Source: Welwitschia mirabilis (taxonomy: Eukaryota; Gnetophyta; Gnetopsida; Welwitschiales). From it: 20,359 bases of DNA. The notes beneath the pieces were generated by a model. It made no database searches. It saw only the letters and a program-made list of their open reading frames with translations, and was not told the DNA's origin. Below are positions 18,816 to 20,359 of this stretch, in pieces. A program made the translations under genes and the position numbers. Every line of letters starts with the position of its first letter. Positions within the stretch are counted from its first letter, which is position 1. Where the stretch lies: assembly GCA_051453625.1 (NCBI GenBank), contig JBOZIK010000001.1:178689068-178709426 (forward strand). The letters run 5' to 3'.

Positions 18816-19330
18816 ATGAAAAGCATGTATTCAAAACAAAAGAGTCAAAAGAAAAGGAAAAAGAAAAAACAAATTGAAATGGTAAGGAAGGATCAAGTTT
18901 CTTGGGCTTTCACACAAGTTCTTCAAAATAAACAACATGAAAAGTATAATGATCCTAGAACACCTATGATAGATGTAAAAATTGATGGAAAACTTAGAGT
19001 AGAAGCACTTATGGACCTTAAAGAAAGTATCAATATCATGTCCTATGAAACTTATGAAGACTGGGGAAAACCAAAGCTAATACCTTATCAAGGAAAAGTA
19101 TACTTAGTAGATGGCTCAGCAGTGACACCTGAAAGAGTTCTAAAGGATGTATCCATTAAACTCCAAGGTTTCATCTACTTGATAGATTCATTGGTGATGA
19201 AGACTCAAGGATATATCTATGCAGTAATCTTAGGAAGACCCTAAATGGCTACTATAGATGCTAGTATTTATTATCGAAGAGGGGCAATGGAAATAAACCT
19301 GGGAGATCTTACAAGAGAGATTAAATGTTT
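18816..19330 (+). pseudogene. Athila/Tat-like aspartic protease (DLKE in place of the active site)
   Basis: This is the longest uninterrupted open frame in the window (18816-19244, 142 codons). After a Lys-rich start it gives DPRTPMIDVKIDGKLRVEAL, then MDLKESINIMSYETYEDWG from residue 66. Next are LVDGSAVTPERVLKDVSIKL and YAVILGRP just before the stop. After the stop, MATIDASIYYRRGAMEIN continues the family pattern (ILGRPWLATADAYI...) in the same frame to about 19330. This is the retropepsin of Athila/Tat-type elements, where the catalytic word is DLGAS or DSGS. Here it is D-L-K-E-S (19014-19028), so the Gly after the catalytic Asp is lost. The ATG at 18816 is only the first Met in the open stretch; the ancestral frame was continuous with Gag. 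Confidence 0.85.
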
Positions 19331-19479
19331 TGATCTAGTGATTATTAAAGAAATGTTATAAAACATAAACACAAGAATCAATATAGTTCTAATGAAAAAA
19401 TTTAATTTGATGTTAAATAAATAAAATAAAGAGAAATATGAAAAGAAATATTTAACAACTCAAGAGATAAAAAAATCCT

Positions 19480-19985
19480 CCACTTAAGGAAGGGTTAGAA
19501 TATCTTAAAGTAGCTCCTAATAGACCTCTAATCATAAATAGTTGTTTAACACATTCTTAGAAAAGAAGACTTAAGAGAATATTAATTAAAAGAAAAGGAG
19601 CCTTTACTTGGGATCATACAAATATTAAAAGAAGAGATCCAAGAATATTCCAACATAGAATCTATTTACATAATTCTATCAAATCAAGCCAGAAACTGAA
19701 ATGAAGATGTAATCCACATAGGAAAGAGATAATTAAATAAAAAATTTTCAAACTCTTAAATGTAGGACTCATTTATCCTATATTTAATTCAGAATGGGTT
19801 AGTCTTGTAACAGTTGTACTAAAGACAGGAAATAAATGGAGAGTATGTATAGACTTTAGAATGTTAAACACTGTAACTTATAAAGATCACTTTCTTATTC
19901 CATTTATAAACCAAGTTTTAGAAAGAGTATTTAGATATAAATAATATAGTTTTCTATATGGATACAGTTGCTATAGTATTGTGGT
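19480..19985 (+). pseudogene. Athila/Tat-like reverse transcriptase, N-terminal part (truncated)
   Basis: The plus strand gives LEYLKVAPNRPLIINSCLTH, then KGAFTWDHTNIKRRDP (compare KAIGWTIADIKGISP) near 19594. KIFKLLNVGLIYPIFNSEWV lies near 19741-19800. NKWRVCIDFRMLNTVTYKDH then leads into FLIPFINQVLERVF. The motif A word is SFLYGYSCYS, where the family has CFLDGYSGYN. The catalytic Asp is Tyr (19957-19959). Frameshifts and stops occur before 19740. After about 19985 no further reverse transcriptase words (the TCPFGT or FxDD boxes) can be found, so the domain is cut or decays abruptly. Confidence 0.88.
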
Positions 19986-20359
19986 GTGAATTTATACAAT
20001 ATTTAAGTCCTTAGGCAAAACATGTAAATCGTAATACTTGAAAAAAAACACACACTAGAATAGACAGAAGTTAACCCAAATGTGGTGATCCATTGAAGGA
20101 ACTAAGTTAAGAGTTAGAGAATTAATTTCATAAATTATTTTAGTCTTTTTCTTTTAAGTAAAGAAAATTAAACAACAATGCAAAATAAAATGTAAGATGA
20201 ACGATGACGAAGTGCAAGTGAGATGAGTTCTACTTGGATTCTAATCCTTCTATCATAAGAATTAGTTCATTATAATTTAGATCAATTAGGAAGAGTTTAT
20301 CACTTGTTTCTAACCAACATAAACTATAATATATACCAAATATAATATGGATAATTCAA
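19986..20359. other. Unassigned sequence beyond the truncated reverse transcriptase
   Basis: No protein domain or RNA gene is recognised. It includes AACAACAATGCAAAATAAAA near 20172 and a less A+T-rich patch near 20195-20250. It may be part of another LTR or an insertion that cut the Athila/Tat-like element, but this is not shown by any terminal repeat I can see. Confidence 0.4.

Larger units (their letters stand above)
17077..19985 (+). mobile_element. Degenerate Ty3/gypsy fragment, Athila/Tat-like
   Basis: Gag, protease and the N-terminal half of reverse transcriptase follow in order on the plus strand. The reverse transcriptase words NVGLIYPIFNSEWVSLV and KDHFLIPFINQVLERVF match the Athila/Tat signature (AGIIYPISDSEWVSPV, KDHFPLPFIDQMLERL) and differ from the chromovirus element at 7370-12297. 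The fragment stops being readable at about 19985 inside reverse transcriptase. No RNase H, integrase or 3' LTR is seen in the window. The 5' LTR must lie before 17077 but was not delimited. Confidence 0.85.

Noticed and set aside
17077-19985. Endogenous pararetrovirus (Caulimoviridae) origin of the plus-strand fragment
   Set aside because: The reverse transcriptase words and the Gag-protease order match Athila/Tat gypsy elements. No movement protein or coat protein words were seen.
1-20359. Host protein-coding gene, tRNA, rRNA or small RNA gene
   Set aside because: Reading both strands gave no domain other than the retrotransposon ones, and no cloverleaf or rRNA word was recognised. A tool-based scan (tRNAscan, Rfam) could still find something I cannot see by eye.

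Overview
This window looks like a stretch of repeat-rich, very A+T-rich plant nuclear DNA. I find no host gene, no RNA gene and nothing prokaryotic. What can be read is three decayed LTR retrotransposons of three lineages, separated by A+T-rich sequence that is non-coding or too decayed to read. The plant origin is inferred from the element types: a plant-style Ty1/copia element with a TGGTATCAGAGC primer-binding site, a Ty3/gypsy element resembling the Tekay/Del (chromovirus) type, and a Ty3/gypsy element resembling the Athila/Tat type. The species cannot be told from the sequence.

Region by region. (1) About 121-6300, minus strand: a Ty1/copia element. Read from high to low coordinates it has the 5' LTR (5079 to about 6300), primer-binding site (5061-5076), Gag (5012 down to about 3370), protease (about 3365-2996), integrase (about 2990-2130, with a 100-N gap), reverse transcriptase (about 1860-1180) and RNase H (about 1140-430). 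A possible 3' LTR remnant lies below 390. (2) About 6300-7370: non-coding sequence with two short tandem duplications. (3) About 7370-12297, minus strand: a Ty3/gypsy element. From high to low it has the LTR edge at 12298, primer-binding site (12277-12294), a long leader, Gag, protease, reverse transcriptase, RNase H and integrase. A 100-N gap inside RNase H is flanked by a 56-base duplicate. (4) About 12298-17076: LTR sequence grading into unassigned A+T-rich DNA. It has two gaps, a perfect 13-bp hairpin, a 114-bp tandem duplication and one possible minus-strand TATA box. (5) About 17077-19985, plus strand: a Gag-protease-reverse transcriptase fragment of an Athila/Tat-like element. It stops being readable inside the reverse transcriptase. 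(6) 19986-20359: unassigned.

None of the polyprotein regions is intact. Stops and frameshifts are dense, and every protease active site I could read is altered. The copia and Tekay-like reverse transcriptases have each lost the second aspartate of the catalytic pair, and the Athila/Tat-like one has lost its motif A aspartate. Many changes fit C-to-T or G-to-A mutation, as expected of old, methylated, silenced copies. These are fossils that no longer act together; the layout shows only the ancestral order Gag-PR-INT-RT-RH (copia) and Gag-PR-RT-RH-INT (gypsy). I found no convincing new biological system. The most useful observations are the 69-bp repeat array in the copia LTR, the duplicated gap edges (probable assembly artefacts), and the shared pattern of catalytic-site loss.
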